Assembly (NCBI RefSeq): GCF_016658865.1
Contig: NZ_CP067992.1
Location: 1,941,001 to 2,005,000, forward strand
From: Streptococcus mitis
GTDB taxonomy: Bacteria > Bacillota > Bacilli > Lactobacillales > Streptococcaceae
Direction: 5' to 3'
DNA length: 64,000 nucleotides
The notes under the pieces were generated by a model that had not been told where the DNA came from, searched no databases, and saw only the letters and a list, made by a program, of their open reading frames with translations. Within the stretch, counting starts at the first letter, position 1. Each line of letters opens with the position of its first letter. The translations under genes and the position numbers were made by a program. This document shows positions 29,607 through 41,131 of the stretch, piece by piece.

Positions 29607-31433
29607 TTAATTTTTTAATTCTGCTAAATCGTTGTTAGCGAGAGCTGCTTCAACATCCGAACGATAGACTGCTTTTTCTTCTTCTGACCAGTCATAGAAG
29701 CGTCCCATTTCATCCAAAACTGGCTCTACGATGCTGTCTAAGCTATCACGCATAAAGAGCATGTGGTTGGTACGACGAAGGAGGAAGTCAACTGGGCTGA
29801 GAGCCAACTCATTGCGCATTGCATAGTGAAGTGACAAGGTGTCTGCCAAGCTGAGTCCTGGCGCTTGTTCCAAGCTGTGAGCAAGGGCAAAGACCTTCGG
29901 TGCATTTGAACCGTAAAGATTTGCTAGATAGTGAGCTTCCTTGCTATCCAATCCACGTGACACTCCAAGTTGCGCAAAGGCTTCGATTTCTGAGTCCACA
30001 TTTGCTGGGTTCAATTCTCCACCTGAAACAGGGTAAGTCTTAGAATTGATCAGTTTAAAGCTGCGGTCAAATTCTGCTTTGAGGATGTCAACCACGCGCT
30101 CCATAGCTCCCTCAGCCATCTTACGGTAGTCTGTGATTTTACCACCAGCAAGGGTCAAGAGACCATTATCGTCTCGGTCCAAGCTAGAACCACGAGAAAC
30201 TGCAGATGGGTCCAAATGTTTCTCAGAGGTACTGCTTTCAAGCTTGCTAACAGCAGCCTCTACATCTTCACGCGTTTTTTCTTTAGAGAGGTAAGACTCA
30301 ACAGTCGCAATCAAGTTGTTAAAGCTTTCATCGCTGATGGTTCCGTTATTTCCTCCATTGTAGTCAGAAGCGCTATTGCCTGCGATCAATGGACGAAGAC
30401 CTGCCCAGCTGCTTTCGATATCATCAATGGTGATGTTGGCTTCTGGGAAGCGGTTGTTGACAATGCGAATTAGGTAATCTACATCTTCTTGAGTTACTTT
30501 TGGATGTTCCAAATCACCTGTGTAGTCTGTATCAGTTGTACCGAAGTAAGTCTTGTTTTCACGTGGAAGAACAAAGACCATACGGCCGTCACCCAAACCT
30601 GTGTCAAAGTAAACTGGCTGTGAAACCTTAATTTTGCTTGAATCCACGACTAGGTGAACTCCCTTAGTTGGACGCATTTGTGAGAATTGTGTTCCCTTAT
30701 TAGACAAATTGCGCACCTTGTCGCTCCAAGGACCTGTTGTATTGATAACCAGACGAGCCTTGATTTCAAAGACTTGGTCTGTCAAGAGATCACGAGCTAC
30801 AACACCTGTAATCTTGCCACTTTCGTCAAAGAGGAAGCCTTCTGCCTTCACGTGGTTAGCAATGAGGGCACCGTCTTGGTTGGCACGTTTGATGTTTTCA
30901 ATCACGAGACGTGCATCGTTGTTACGGAAGTCAAGATAAACCCCACCTCCTACCAAGCCTTCTTTCTTCAAGTTTGGCTGGCGTTCTAAGACTTCTTCCT
31001 TGCTCAAGACCTTGTTAGCAGCTGGTGTGTTGTTAACACCCGCCAAAAGGTCGTACAAGTCCATGGCTACTTTGAGACGGAAGAGGCTAAAGGTCGCTCC
31101 ATCCTCATCGTAAACTGGTAAAAGCATTGGGTCTGGTTTTGGAATATGTGGAGCGATTTGTTGAACTACAGCACGTTCAGAAACCGTATCTGAGACTACT
31201 TCTACGTCAAATTGTTTGAGGTAACGAAGACCTCCGTGAACTAATTTTGTTGAACGGCTAGATGTTCCTTCTGCGAAGTCCTGCATTTCAATCAAACCAG
31301 TCTCAAGGCCGCTAGCTGCCGCCTGCAAGGCTACACCAGCCCCTGTGATTCCTCCACCGATAATCAAGAGATCCAGGGTACGTTCCTGCATTTTTTTAAT
31401 TGATAATTCACGTGTTTTCTTTGAAAATTCCAT
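29607..31433 (-). CDS. glpO: Alpha-glycerophosphate oxidase GlpO
   Basis: This 608-residue flavoprotein has an N-terminal FAD fold LLIIGGGITGAGVALQA and the GTSSRSTKLVHGGLRYL motif. The insertion around 350-400 (KEKTREDVEAAVSKLESS) separates streptococcal GlpO from respiratory GlpD. It oxidises sn-glycerol-3-phosphate to DHAP with O2, making H2O2. It lies between glpK (41 nt) and glpF (69 nt). Confidence 0.95.
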   Translation of the reverse strand: MEFSKKTRELSIKKMQERTLDLLIIGGGITGAGVALQAAASGLETGLIEMQDFAEGTSSRSTKLVHGGLRYLKQFDVEVVSDTVSERAVVQQIAPHIPKPDPMLLPVYDEDGATFSLFRLKVAMDLYDLLAGVNNTPAANKVLSKEEVLERQPNLKKEGLVGGGVYLDFRNNDARLVIENIKRANQDGALIANHVKAEGFLFDESGKITGVVARDLLTDQVFEIKARLVINTTGPWSDKVRNLSNKGTQFSQMRPTKGVHLVVDSSKIKVSQPVYFDTGLGDGRMVFVLPRENKTYFGTTDTDYTGDLEHPKVTQEDVDYLIRIVNNRFPEANITIDDIESSWAGLRPLIAGNSASDYNGGNNGTISDESFNNLIATVESYLSKEKTREDVEAAVSKLESSTSEKHLDPSAVSRGSSLDRDDNGLLTLAGGKITDYRKMAEGAMERVVDILKAEFDRSFKLINSKTYPVSGGELNPANVDSEIEAFAQLGVSRGLDSKEAHYLANLYGSNAPKVFALAHSLEQAPGLSLADTLSLHYAMRNELALSPVDFLLRRTNHMLFMRDSLDSIVEPVLDEMGRFYDWSEEEKAVYRSDVEAALANNDLAELKN

Positions 31434-31474
31434 ATTTACACACTTTCTAACTAAGTCGCTTTATTCTTCCAGTA

Positions 31475-33028
<1,554 letters not shown>

Positions 33029-33034
33029 CTAACT

Positions 33035-33064
33035 AGTATACAAAATAAAGCGCTTTCTTGTTCA
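33035..33064 (-). promoter_or_regulatory. glpKOF promoter with cre-like operator
   Basis: Minus-strand reading: TGAACA (33064-33059), an 18-nt spacer, TATACT (33040-33035). The spacer contains AGAAAGCGCTTTAT (33058-33045), a palindromic cre-like sequence that differs slightly from the consensus. CcpA bound there would block RNA polymerase. Confidence 0.6.
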
Positions 33065-33114
33065 TCAACTTTTTTTAATTTTTTAAAAAATGTGAGGAGA
33101 TTGTGTAAATTTCA

Positions 33115-33140
33115 CAAAAAAGACCTGGAACAACCAAGCC
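33115..33140 (-). terminator. Terminator of the Mga-like regulator
   Basis: Minus-strand reading: GGCTTGG, loop TTGTT, CCAGGTC, then TTTTTT. The seven-pair stem includes two G-U pairs. Confidence 0.65.
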
Positions 33141-33142
33141 TT

Positions 33143-34570
33143 TTAAGTGAATAATAACTGACGAATCCCTGCCAAATCTTCCATATCCAAGTCGTTTTTT
33201 AAATAATAAACTGGGGTCTGTTCCTTCTTATGAATGGGGTTATTGGTAACCAGCAAATCATAATGCCGACTAGGGTCATAGGCTTCAATGGTAATAAAAC
33301 GATTGTATTCCAAATACCGTTTCAAAATGGCTGCCATCCTTGAAAAGACAAGAAAACCAGATGTCAAATCTAGACCAATCCGCATATGCTGACCACCATT
33401 TTCAGCCATATATTCCATCAACTGGAGCCATTCCCAGAGAATTTTCTTATCCAAATCCGTTCCCTGATGAAAGGCAGGTAAAGCATGAAAAATCTCTTCT
33501 GCTGTCTCTTTAAAATCATGTTCCATCAGCAAATAAGGATGACGATTCTCTGTCTGGTATCTGTACTGATCTTGTAAAATATAGCCCTTATATAGATAGA
33601 CTTGAGCACAAAGCTGACTAAGTTCATAGGTGACATGGTCCTCTGTGTAGTCCCCTAGTAACTCCTCCTTCTTCATTTCTTGAATCAATTGCGTCAGCAA
33701 ATCTGCCAACTGCCCTCCAAAACCAAGGATATATTCCATAGTATGAAGAGGAAGAATACGATGAGATAGGAGGAAAGAGAAGAAAATCATCATCTCCCCA
33801 TCCTCAGTTCCTAGAGGAAGGTGTTGTCCAGCGAAAAAGGACGGAGCCTTTCGATGCAAACGAAGGTAGAAAATATTGTCAAAATACCCTCGCATTTTTT
33901 CTTCTATGACTTGAAACTGACAGGCATTGACCCGGAGACGTTGTTGACTGATGTGAGCCCAGAGAACCAGGTCCAATTTCTGACCCGAAGACAAACTTGC
34001 ACCGCAGATTTCTTCTAAAGTGGCAATCTCCTGTTTTCTCTCTGATTTCTGCATGTGACCTTCCCACTCCTGACTGGACCAAACCTTGCGGAAAAGACAG
34101 AAATAGAAATAGCGAATTTGATGTTCTGGACCTCGCCACCGTCCATTTTGGATGGATAAGTCAAATTCTGACAAAATCTGATTTATACTAGCTAAGTGGC
34201 GACCAAGCGTAGCCTCACTAATCATCAATTCTTGAGCCAGCTGATGGGCTAAAAACTGTTGGTGGTAGAGAAGATAAACAAGAATCTGATATTTAACAGC
34301 ATTCTCCAAAAACAGGATCCTAATATCTCTCCCCTTGGTAGCTGCACCAATCGATAGACGCAGATTCTCATCTTCTAACTGGATTGTCAGCTCTAAACCA
34401 CTATCCAAAGCCTTGTCATTGAGCAGGGTAACATATTTGGTTAGGGTTGCTTTTGAAAATCCTGTTTCCTCCATTACAGCCTTGACGGTCGTCTGAGACT
34501 CTTGTAGTAGAAAGGAAAGGATTGAAAATTGGCCAGATTCAGCCTTTTCCATCAAGTCTCCTAAATACAT
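33143..34570 (-). CDS. Mga-family transcriptional regulator
   Basis: This 475-residue protein has two N-terminal HTH regions ([21 protein letters not shown] and [19 protein letters not shown]) followed by an Mga/PRD-like central part. Two starts are possible. MYLGDL has AAAGGGG at good spacing, and MEKAESG six codons later has AGGAGA. It lies next to glpKOF on the same strand but upstream with its own terminator, so it may regulate glycerol genes; this is only inferred from position. Confidence 0.85.
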   Translation of the reverse strand: MYLGDLMEKAESGQFSILSFLLQESQTTVKAVMEETGFSKATLTKYVTLLNDKALDSGLELTIQLEDENLRLSIGAATKGRDIRILFLENAVKYQILVYLLYHQQFLAHQLAQELMISEATLGRHLASINQILSEFDLSIQNGRWRGPEHQIRYFYFCLFRKVWSSQEWEGHMQKSERKQEIATLEEICGASLSSGQKLDLVLWAHISQQRLRVNACQFQVIEEKMRGYFDNIFYLRLHRKAPSFFAGQHLPLGTEDGEMMIFFSFLLSHRILPLHTMEYILGFGGQLADLLTQLIQEMKKEELLGDYTEDHVTYELSQLCAQVYLYKGYILQDQYRYQTENRHPYLLMEHDFKETAEEIFHALPAFHQGTDLDKKILWEWLQLMEYMAENGGQHMRIGLDLTSGFLVFSRMAAILKRYLEYNRFITIEAYDPSRHYDLLVTNNPIHKKEQTPVYYLKNDLDMEDLAGIRQLLFT

Positions 34571-34734
34571 TTGTTACCCCTTTCATTTTCTACCTTAAGC
34601 ATAGCATAAATCTAACAAATGCTGAAATAATCTGTTTCTCTTTTTACTTTCATGCTGATTTCCTGGTTCATTATCCTGAAAATCAACAAACACACGGCTC
34701 CCCCTTTGGGCATTTTTATGCTAAAATAGTAGCT

Positions 34735-35607
34735 ATGGATAAAATTATTAAAACAATATCAGAAAGCGGCGCCTTTCGTGCTTTTGTCCTTGACAGCACA
34801 GAAACCGTCCGCACTGCTCAAGAAAAACATCAAACCCAAGCTAGCTCAACTGTAGCGCTTGGTCGAACTCTTATCGCCAGCCAGATTCTCGCAGCCAATG
34901 AAAAAGGAAATACCAAACTAACAGTTAAAGTGCTGGGGTCTAGCTCTCTAGGTGCTATCATCACCGTCGCTGATACCAAGGGGAATGTCAAAGGTTACGT
35001 TCAAAACCCCGGTGTTGACATCAAAAAGACTGCAACTGGTGAAGTCCTAGTCGGACCTTTTGTCGGAAATGGTCAATTCCTCGTTATCACAGACTATGGT
35101 ACTGGAAATCCTTACAACTCTATGACCCCCCTCATCTCTGGGGAAATCGGTGAAGACCTTGCCTTTTACCTGACTGAAAGCCAACAGACCCCTTCTGCAG
35201 TCGGCCTCAATGTCCTTTTGGACGAAGAAGACAAGGTCAAGGTTGCAGGTGGTTTCCTAGTCCAAGTCTTGCCAGGAGCCAAGGAAGAGGAGATTGCTCG
35301 CTTTGAAAAACGCATCCAAGCAATGCCAGCTATCTCTACTCTTCTCGAAAGCGACGACCATATTGAAGCCCTCCTCAAAGCTATCTACGGCGATGAATCC
35401 TACAAGCGTCTTTCTGAAGAAGAAATCCGTTTCCAATGTGACTGTAGCCATGAGCGCTTTATGAATGCTCTTGCCAGCCTTCCAAGCTCAGACCTACAGG
35501 AAATGAAAGAGGAAGACCACGGGGCAGAAATCACTTGTCAATTCTGCCAAACTACTTATAACTTTGATGAAAACGACCTGGAGGAACTCATTCGTGACAA
35601 ATCTTAA
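34735..35607 (+). CDS. hslO: Hsp33 redox-regulated chaperone HslO
   Basis: The 290-residue protein is read from [17 protein letters not shown]; the frame upstream to 34522 is not conserved coding. The C-terminal redox switch has the zinc cysteines [10 protein letters not shown] and ITCQFCQ. On oxidation Hsp33 releases zinc, unfolds its C-terminus and holds unfolding proteins. It overlaps dusB by 14 nt on plus. Confidence 0.96.
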   Translation: MDKIIKTISESGAFRAFVLDSTETVRTAQEKHQTQASSTVALGRTLIASQILAANEKGNTKLTVKVLGSSSLGAIITVADTKGNVKGYVQNPGVDIKKTATGEVLVGPFVGNGQFLVITDYGTGNPYNSMTPLISGEIGEDLAFYLTESQQTPSAVGLNVLLDEEDKVKVAGGFLVQVLPGAKEEEIARFEKRIQAMPAISTLLESDDHIEALLKAIYGDESYKRLSEEEIRFQCDCSHERFMNALASLPSSDLQEMKEEDHGAEITCQFCQTTYNFDENDLEELIRDKS

Positions 35608-36574
35608 TACACCTTTTATGATTGGCAATGTTGAGATTCCCAATCGTACCGTTTTAGCGCCTATGGCTGGCGTGACTAACTCAGCCTTTCGTACCATCGC
35701 AAAAGAACTCGGAGCTGGACTCGTTGTCATGGAAATGGTCTCTGACAAGGGAATCCAATACAACAATGAAAAAACCCTGCATATGCTTCATATTGATGAG
35801 GGCGAAAACCCTGTCTCTATCCAACTTTTTGGTAGCGATGAAGACAGCCTAGCACGCGCAGCAGAATTCATCCAAGAAAACACTAAGACCGATATCGTCG
35901 ATATCAACATGGGCTGCCCAGTTAACAAAATCGTGAAGAACGAAGCTGGCGCTATGTGGCTCAAGGATCCAGATAAGATTTACTCTATCATCAACAAGGT
36001 CCAATCTGTCCTTGATATCCCACTTACTGTCAAAATGCGTACCGGCTGGGCTGACCCATCTCTTGCAGTAGAAAATGCCCTCGCTGCTGAAGCAGCAGGT
36101 GTTTCTGCCCTTGCCATGCATGGACGTACCCGTGAACAAATGTACACTGGTCACGCTGACCTTGAGACCCTTCACAAGGTCGCTCAAGCATTGACAAAAA
36201 TTCCATTCATCGCCAACGGTGACATCCGTACGGTTCAAGAAGCCAAACAACGCATCGAAGAAGTCGGTGCTGACGCAGTCATGATTGGCCGCGCTGCCAT
36301 GGGGAATCCTTACCTCTTTAACCAAATCAACCACTACTTTGAAACAGGAGAAATCCTACCTGATTTGACCTTTGAAGACAAGATGAAAATTGCCTACGAG
36401 CACTTGAAACGCTTGATTAACCTCAAAGGGGAAAATGTCGCAGTTCGTGAATTCCGAGGACTCGCTCCTCACTACCTCCGTGGAACATCTGGCGCTGCCA
36501 AACTCCGCGGAGCCATTTCACAAGCTAGCACTCTGGCAGAGATTGAAGCTCTCTTACAGTTGGATAAGGCATAA
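35594..36574 (+). CDS. dusB: tRNA-dihydrouridine synthase DusB
   Basis: The 326-residue enzyme starts with GTG at 35594 ([26 protein letters not shown]), chosen for the GGAGG 8 nt upstream, which lies inside hslO. An FMN-dependent TIM barrel carries the catalytic Cys108 in INMGCPVNK and [10 protein letters not shown]. It reduces specific uridines in tRNA D-loops. It is translationally coupled to hslO. Confidence 0.95.
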   Translation: MTNLNTPFMIGNVEIPNRTVLAPMAGVTNSAFRTIAKELGAGLVVMEMVSDKGIQYNNEKTLHMLHIDEGENPVSIQLFGSDEDSLARAAEFIQENTKTDIVDINMGCPVNKIVKNEAGAMWLKDPDKIYSIINKVQSVLDIPLTVKMRTGWADPSLAVENALAAEAAGVSALAMHGRTREQMYTGHADLETLHKVAQALTKIPFIANGDIRTVQEAKQRIEEVGADAVMIGRAAMGNPYLFNQINHYFETGEILPDLTFEDKMKIAYEHLKRLINLKGENVAVREFRGLAPHYLRGTSGAAKLRGAISQASTLAEIEALLQLDKA

Positions 36575-36575
36575 A

Positions 36576-37115
36576 ATGGTTCATACGGCTCTACTGATTA
36601 TCGATATGCAAAAAGCATTTGATAGACCTAGCTGGGGAGAACGAAACAACCCTCAAGCTGAACACCAAGCATTGAGAGTACTGGCACACTTTCGTAAACA
36701 CGATCTTCCAGTCTTACACATTCAACACATATCTGATAATCTCCAGTCGCAATTTCATAACAAACAAAATCAGGAGTTTAAAAGTGGATTTGAACCAGTT
36801 GCTTCCGAACCTGTCTTTCAAAAAACGGTTAATAGCGCCTTTATTGGAACAAATCTTGAAACCTATTTACGAACAAATCAGATTTGTCATTTAGTCGTTA
36901 TTCCTCATTGTGTATCTACTACGACACGAATGGCAGCAAATCTTGGTTTCGAAGTCACTTTACTAGCAGATACTACTGCCAGTTTTACCCTATCTAACAA
37001 AAACGGTCAGGCCATCTCTCCTGAGACTATCCATGAGATTAACCTCCTTTCTCTACAAGATGAATTTGCTCAAATTCTTACTACAGAAGAATTTCTAACC
37101 CAAGTACAAGTATAA
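36576..37115 (+). CDS. Isochorismatase-family cysteine hydrolase
   Basis: The 179-residue enzyme starts one base after the dusB stop (MVHTALLIIDMQKAF). The catalytic triad is Asp10 in IIDMQ, Lys83 in FQKTVNSAF, and Cys112 in IPHCVSTTTRMA. Relatives hydrolyse isochorismate, nicotinamide or other amides; the substrate cannot be read from sequence. No Shine-Dalgarno is obvious, so it probably relies on coupling to dusB. In the pneumococcal genomes I recall, this position is followed by a choline-binding protein locus instead. Confidence 0.85.
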   Translation: MVHTALLIIDMQKAFDRPSWGERNNPQAEHQALRVLAHFRKHDLPVLHIQHISDNLQSQFHNKQNQEFKSGFEPVASEPVFQKTVNSAFIGTNLETYLRTNQICHLVVIPHCVSTTTRMAANLGFEVTLLADTTASFTLSNKNGQAISPETIHEINLLSLQDEFAQILTTEEFLTQVQV

Positions 37116-37118
37116 AAT

Positions 37119-37154
37119 AATCCGTCAACTCTTATTGAGCTGACGGATTTTCTT
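37119..37154 (+). terminator. Terminator of hslO-dusB-hydrolase
   Basis: AATCCGTCA (37119-37127) and TGACGGATT (37141-37149) form a 9-bp stem, followed by TTCTTTG. Confidence 0.8.
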
Positions 37155-37184
37155 TGATTGTAAATATTCAAATACTGATCGTTA

Positions 37185-37883
37185 TTATTGATTCAAAGCA
37201 ACACTGGAAACCTTACCATCCGCTCCTGTTGTAATTTGGATGATTTTTCCCCCACCAATTTTGGCATTATACTTACCATCATCAAGAGTATAAGAATAGT
37301 CTCTGATAGAGTAGTTTTCTTTCTTTCCATCAGCAGATTCTACTGTGAATTTGCCTCCTGATGAAACTGTGATGGTTTCACCATTGGCACCCTTCCAGTT
37401 GCCTGCAGCTGCTGAGAAATCACCATCAACCATGGTTAAAACACCCTTGTAGCGTTTGTTGTGTTCTGCTTGCTTGTCTTGAAGTTTGCGGTCAGTTGTT
37501 GGATCATAGCCTGACTGGTTAGACTGAGCTTGAGAACCTTGCTGAGTTGAAGGAGCTTGAGTAGCAGTTTGTTGACTCACTGCCTGTTGATTAGACACTT
37601 CTTGGCCTTGTCTTTGCTCTGGTGCAGGTGTCGCTTGTGATGGTGTCGCAGTTGCTGCAGACTGGTCAGTAGATGATTTGGCCTTTTCAGATGAAGCTGA
37701 ACTTGAGGACTTCTGAGTCTTGCTTTCTTTGCTAGAAGAAGCTGCTTTAGAACTTGATGATTGGCTTGTCTTAACAGAACTGCTTGCTTGAGTTGTTTCC
37801 TTTTTATTTCCACAAGCTCCTAATAGCAAGGTAGAAGCCAATACAGTTGCTGCCATCAATTTGATATAGGTTTTCTTTTTCAT
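37185..37883 (-). CDS. Ser/Gln-rich surface lipoprotein with C-terminal lipocalin-like (DUF6287-type) domain
   Basis: This 232-residue protein has a lipoprotein signal, with lipobox LLGAC and Cys24. A low-complexity linker (about 28-135) rich in Ser, Lys, Gln and Thr follows. The C-terminal domain runs from about 150 (VDGDFSAAAGNWKGANGETI) to the end and resembles DUF6287 domains of other streptococcal lipoproteins (recalled). AAGGAG precedes the ATG. It is a single-gene unit with unknown function; the linker suggests it reaches through the wall. Confidence 0.75.
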   Translation of the reverse strand: MKKKTYIKLMAATVLASTLLLGACGNKKETTQASSSVKTSQSSSSKAASSSKESKTQKSSSSASSEKAKSSTDQSAATATPSQATPAPEQRQGQEVSNQQAVSQQTATQAPSTQQGSQAQSNQSGYDPTTDRKLQDKQAEHNKRYKGVLTMVDGDFSAAAGNWKGANGETITVSSGGKFTVESADGKKENYSIRDYSYTLDDGKYNAKIGGGKIIQITTGADGKVSSVALNQ

Positions 37884-38099
37884 TTTTCTACTCCTTTGTA
37901 ATGTTTTAGAAATATAAAGAAATCTTTTTGTAATATAATTGTAACATATGGCCTTGAATATGTCAACAATTTATCTAAACTATTTTAAAAATCTCACATC
38001 ATTTAGATATATTTACTCCTCCTACTCTTCTATTCGTAATAAAACAGAAAAACAGGAGATTTTTCTTTTAAAATTTGAATTTGTTTTTTGTGTAATCGC

Positions 38100-38155
38100 T
38101 TGCATTATATTAGACAAAGGAATATAATAACATTGAAATAGAATATAGGAGGTGT
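38100..38155 (+). promoter_or_regulatory. Strong promoter and ribosome site of the small membrane protein
   Basis: TTGCAT (38100-38105), a 17-nt spacer and a perfect TATAAT (38123-38128), then AGGAGGTG 7 nt before the ATG at 38162. Confidence 0.75.
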
Positions 38156-38161
38156 AGGCTT

Positions 38162-38422
38162 ATGTTAAGCAAATATTACAAGTATCTTCCTGGGTTGATT
38201 TTGGGAGCTATTTGCTCTTATGAAACAGCCACTTACTATGCGCGAACTGCATTTGATGTCTTCTATCTGACTACAAGCTTTATGATTGTCTACATCGCTT
38301 TGTTATTTTTACATGAGAACTATCTCAAGTATCGATACAAAGACTTCTTTACGCACCTGTTGAGCAATTCTAAGAAAGATAGCCATTCCCTAAAACAGTC
38401 ACAACACAAAACCATCTCATGA
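38162..38422 (+). CDS. Small membrane protein of unknown function
   Basis: This 86-residue protein has two hydrophobic segments (about 9-27 and 32-52) and a basic, Ser/Lys-rich tail (YKDFFTHLLSNSKKDSHSLK). It has near-consensus promoter and ribosome sites and its own terminator, so it is very probably expressed. I do not recognise a family. Confidence 0.7.
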   Translation: MLSKYYKYLPGLILGAICSYETATYYARTAFDVFYLTTSFMIVYIALLFLHENYLKYRYKDFFTHLLSNSKKDSHSLKQSQHKTIS

Positions 38423-38433
38423 TGGTACATAAA

Positions 38434-38466
38434 GAGGTCAGGAACTTTGTCCCGACCTCGTTTTTT
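38434..38466. terminator. Bidirectional terminator
   Basis: GAGGTC (38434-38439) and GACCTC (38454-38459) with inner GG/CC pairs, followed by GTTTTTT on plus. On minus it would end the nadR-pnuC-NrtR transcript. Confidence 0.8.
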
Positions 38467-39238
38467 ATTTCAATCGATAGGTTTTTCTTGGTTTCTTTTT
38501 AGGCACTCGTTTGAGTCCGACTTCTTCTACATATTCGCCGTATTTTACGAGAAAGTTATTGCTGACGATTGGACGACCTGGGTTGATGAGATTGACCAGT
38601 TCGGTTCCTTCATATACAGTGAACTCCTCCTCTAGCAGATAGAGGAAGGTCGGATTCCAGTCAAGTCGTCCTTGGATTCGTTTGATGGATTCTTGGATAA
38701 TGGCATAATGGTCAAAAGCAAAGGCTCTTTCGTCCAGCTCCACTCCCTCTAGGTAGCATTTGCCTGTCTGAAAATCGACATCTACGAAAACGACATCCTT
38801 GGCATCGTCTCCTGCCTGAACAAGTTCTAATGCACGACTAGGCAGATAAACCAAGTGGGCAATGGTCACTGTCCAGCCCCGTGGATCACGGCCGGGGGTC
38901 GATACGGTCATCAATTGCTCGATTTTTTCTAAAGGAAGATCGAGATTGACTTCTTCTCTCACTTCACGCTGACAGGCATGTGCAGCATCTTCGCCCTTGT
39001 CCATAAATCCTCCAACTAAGGCCAAACAATTTTGATAAGGGTGAGCCTTGCGACGAATTAATAAGAGCTTGATCTTTCCTTCGACAAAGCAGTAGGCTAC
39101 CATATCCACCGTCACACTTGGTTTTTCGTATTGAGGGAGTTCCTGCTTGTAGTACCAGTCTAAAAACTCTTCCTGACTTGCATGAACTTCAAAAAATTCT
39201 TTTTCCGTCATCCCTGCTGGAATCATCGTATCCGCCAT
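38465..39238 (-). CDS. NrtR-like Nudix regulator of NAD salvage
   Basis: The 257-residue protein has a Nudix domain (about 40-165). Its Nudix box at 77-99 fits GxxxxxExxxxxxxREUxEE, but the conserved Gly after the Glu pair is Asn (EEVN). The C-terminal part (about 170-257) is basic and fits the winged-helix half of NrtR repressors. NrtR proteins sense ADP-ribose and repress NAD-biosynthesis genes. It is third in nadR-pnuC-nrtR, lying 1 nt after pnuC. It might instead be an active ADP-ribose pyrophosphatase. Confidence 0.72.
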   Translation of the reverse strand: MADTMIPAGMTEKEFFEVHASQEEFLDWYYKQELPQYEKPSVTVDMVAYCFVEGKIKLLLIRRKAHPYQNCLALVGGFMDKGEDAAHACQREVREEVNLDLPLEKIEQLMTVSTPGRDPRGWTVTIAHLVYLPSRALELVQAGDDAKDVVFVDVDFQTGKCYLEGVELDERAFAFDHYAIIQESIKRIQGRLDWNPTFLYLLEEEFTVYEGTELVNLINPGRPIVSNNFLVKYGEYVEEVGLKRVPKKKPRKTYRLK

Positions 39239-39239
39239 T

Positions 39240-40019
39240 TTATGCCTCCTTACGAACTGCCTTGGTCCATTGGTACCAACCTACTAGACTATTGAGTGTG
39301 TAAACCCAGTACATCCCTTGGATGTGGATATTTTCACCCCACCAGAGGTAGATACTAAAAAGATTGGTTGCAATCCAGAAAATCCATTGCTCACGGTAGA
39401 GACGTGTCATCAAGAGCTGACCTACACCATTGGTCGCATCGGTTACACTATCACGGAAAGGGCGAGCGCTATGAATACTTTGGTAAGCCAAGCCCATACC
39501 AATCCAAATGATAGCAGTCAAAGCCAAGTACTTGAGCCAGTCAAGCACAGATAATTTCTTAGCTTCAAAGTGAGATTCTTCTACTTTTCCTTGATCATTG
39601 ATACGGTTGGACAGCCAAGCATAGAGGCCAATCGGCTGCATGACAAAGAAGTAAACGGTCGTCAAAACTTCACCATAAAAAGTCGCATTCATAGCCAAAA
39701 CCAAATAGATAGCAGAGTTAATGGCCCCAAAGAGATAATTGCTTGCACGCCCTTCTGCTACCAAGATAACACAGACAATCCCAGTCCAAGATGCCAACAA
39801 GCTCATCCAGTCATGACTTTCTGTATTTTGCGTGAATTCCAAGATCAAGGGAACACTTGACAAGACAATGAGATACAACCACTGGAAGAGGCTACGGCCG
39901 ACAAAGAGATCTTTCCAGAGCAGGTTCATGATTCCTGTAAAACCGATCTTGCGGGCTTCCGCATGGACATTTTTAAAGTTTTCGATAAATTGTGTGATTT
40001 TTTCAGTTAGTTTTTTCAT
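39240..40019 (-). CDS. pnuC: Nicotinamide riboside transporter PnuC
   Basis: The 259-residue membrane protein has about seven transmembrane segments and the PnuC motifs NYLFGAINSAIYLVLA and QPIGLYAW, with WGENIHIQGMYWVYTLNSLVGWYQW at the end. It facilitates uptake of nicotinamide riboside, trapped by NadR phosphorylation. AGGAG lies upstream, and the gene is 9 nt after nadR. Confidence 0.92.
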   Translation of the reverse strand: MKKLTEKITQFIENFKNVHAEARKIGFTGIMNLLWKDLFVGRSLFQWLYLIVLSSVPLILEFTQNTESHDWMSLLASWTGIVCVILVAEGRASNYLFGAINSAIYLVLAMNATFYGEVLTTVYFFVMQPIGLYAWLSNRINDQGKVEESHFEAKKLSVLDWLKYLALTAIIWIGMGLAYQSIHSARPFRDSVTDATNGVGQLLMTRLYREQWIFWIATNLFSIYLWWGENIHIQGMYWVYTLNSLVGWYQWTKAVRKEA

Positions 40020-40028
40020 AATTGTCTC

Positions 40029-41087
40029 CTAATCTGCTTGATAAATGGCATCAATAGCCACTTTTGCTGCTTCATAATTGCCTAGGTAATCCTCAGCTAG
40101 ATAAACTAGTGGAATGGTGGTTAAATATCGCTCTCTCATCTGGTCCAAATGCTGGGAAAAACTATGACGAATATGGTCTTCTGCCATAGTCATATCTCTA
40201 AATCCGTCATTGACATAGGAGCCGACAGGCTGCACAAAGAGAATCAAGTCCCATTTTTCCTTAGCTAAGATTGAGGCAAAGAGATTATCAAAAGTCTCTC
40301 CTGATAAATCCCCTTGGTCCTCAGTCTCCATGTAATAATCATAGTAGCCCTTGGTTACTAAGGAGTTGGTATCAGCTATCACCAGTCCCCTATTGGCATT
40401 ACTGTCGATTAATTTAGAGGTCTGGTCATACTGTCCTAAAAGGAGATAATAGTAATCTTTTGGAGTCAATTCATCGTCACGGACATTGTTTTTGATCTGG
40501 TACTCACGTGCGTATTCCAGACTGACGGGTGCATCGTAATACCTTGCCAAATCCTTGGCTAGAGTGGTCTTCCCATTGCTGGCACTTCCCATAATCAACA
40601 CTTTCTTTGTAAACTGACGACGGAAGGGTTGAGCGATATATTTCCAATATTTGCTTGGATTTTCTCGAATCATAGTCGCTGAGATACCAAACTTTTTTTC
40701 TTGCAAGACAGTCTCAAAGCCACGATTTGATAATTCTTGCTGGTAGTCACGTTCTCCCACAAAGAAGATCAGCTCTTGCTGGGTTTCATCATAGGAAATC
40801 TCTGCTAACATCTGGTCCAACCACTCCTGCCAGCCTATAGGATAACGGGGAAGGTTAGTTTCATCCAGCTTACAGACAGAGGTTAACTCATCATCTCGAA
40901 AAGCCTCTCGAATATAGCGAAACCTTTTTTGCAATGTTAAGCCTACCTGCTCCCCTCGGTCTCCCTCGTAGCCTGAAACGACAACCCAGACCTGGTCACA
41001 CTGCCGCTTCGCTCGCTGAATCAGATCGATATGTCCTTGATGAAGTGGAGCAAAGGTTCCAAATACCACTGCTGTTTTCTTTTTCAT
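40029..41087 (-). CDS. nadR: Bifunctional NMN adenylyltransferase / ribosylnicotinamide kinase NadR
   Basis: The 352-residue protein has an N-terminal nucleotidyltransferase (His16-x-Gly-His19 in APLHQGHID) and a C-terminal kinase with P-loop MGSASNGKTTLA near 165-177. It lacks the N-terminal HTH of enterobacterial NadR, so it is an enzyme only. It phosphorylates nicotinamide riboside and converts NMN to NAD. It is first in its operon, behind a consensus promoter. Confidence 0.93.
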   Translation of the reverse strand: MKKKTAVVFGTFAPLHQGHIDLIQRAKRQCDQVWVVVSGYEGDRGEQVGLTLQKRFRYIREAFRDDELTSVCKLDETNLPRYPIGWQEWLDQMLAEISYDETQQELIFFVGERDYQQELSNRGFETVLQEKKFGISATMIRENPSKYWKYIAQPFRRQFTKKVLIMGSASNGKTTLAKDLARYYDAPVSLEYAREYQIKNNVRDDELTPKDYYYLLLGQYDQTSKLIDSNANRGLVIADTNSLVTKGYYDYYMETEDQGDLSGETFDNLFASILAKEKWDLILFVQPVGSYVNDGFRDMTMAEDHIRHSFSQHLDQMRERYLTTIPLVYLAEDYLGNYEAAKVAIDAIYQAD

Positions 41088-41131
41088 AAATGCATTGCCT
41101 TTTTATAATTTTTGATATTTTTATTATCTAT

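Noticed and set aside
30546..30562. parS-like TTTTCACGTGGAAGA inside glpO
   Set aside because: Palindrome breaks outside the CACGTG core and it lies in conserved coding sequence.
34522..34734. N-terminal extension of HslO
   Set aside because: HslO family proteins start at MDKII; the upstream stretch overlaps the divergent Mga-like gene start and has no conservation I recognise.
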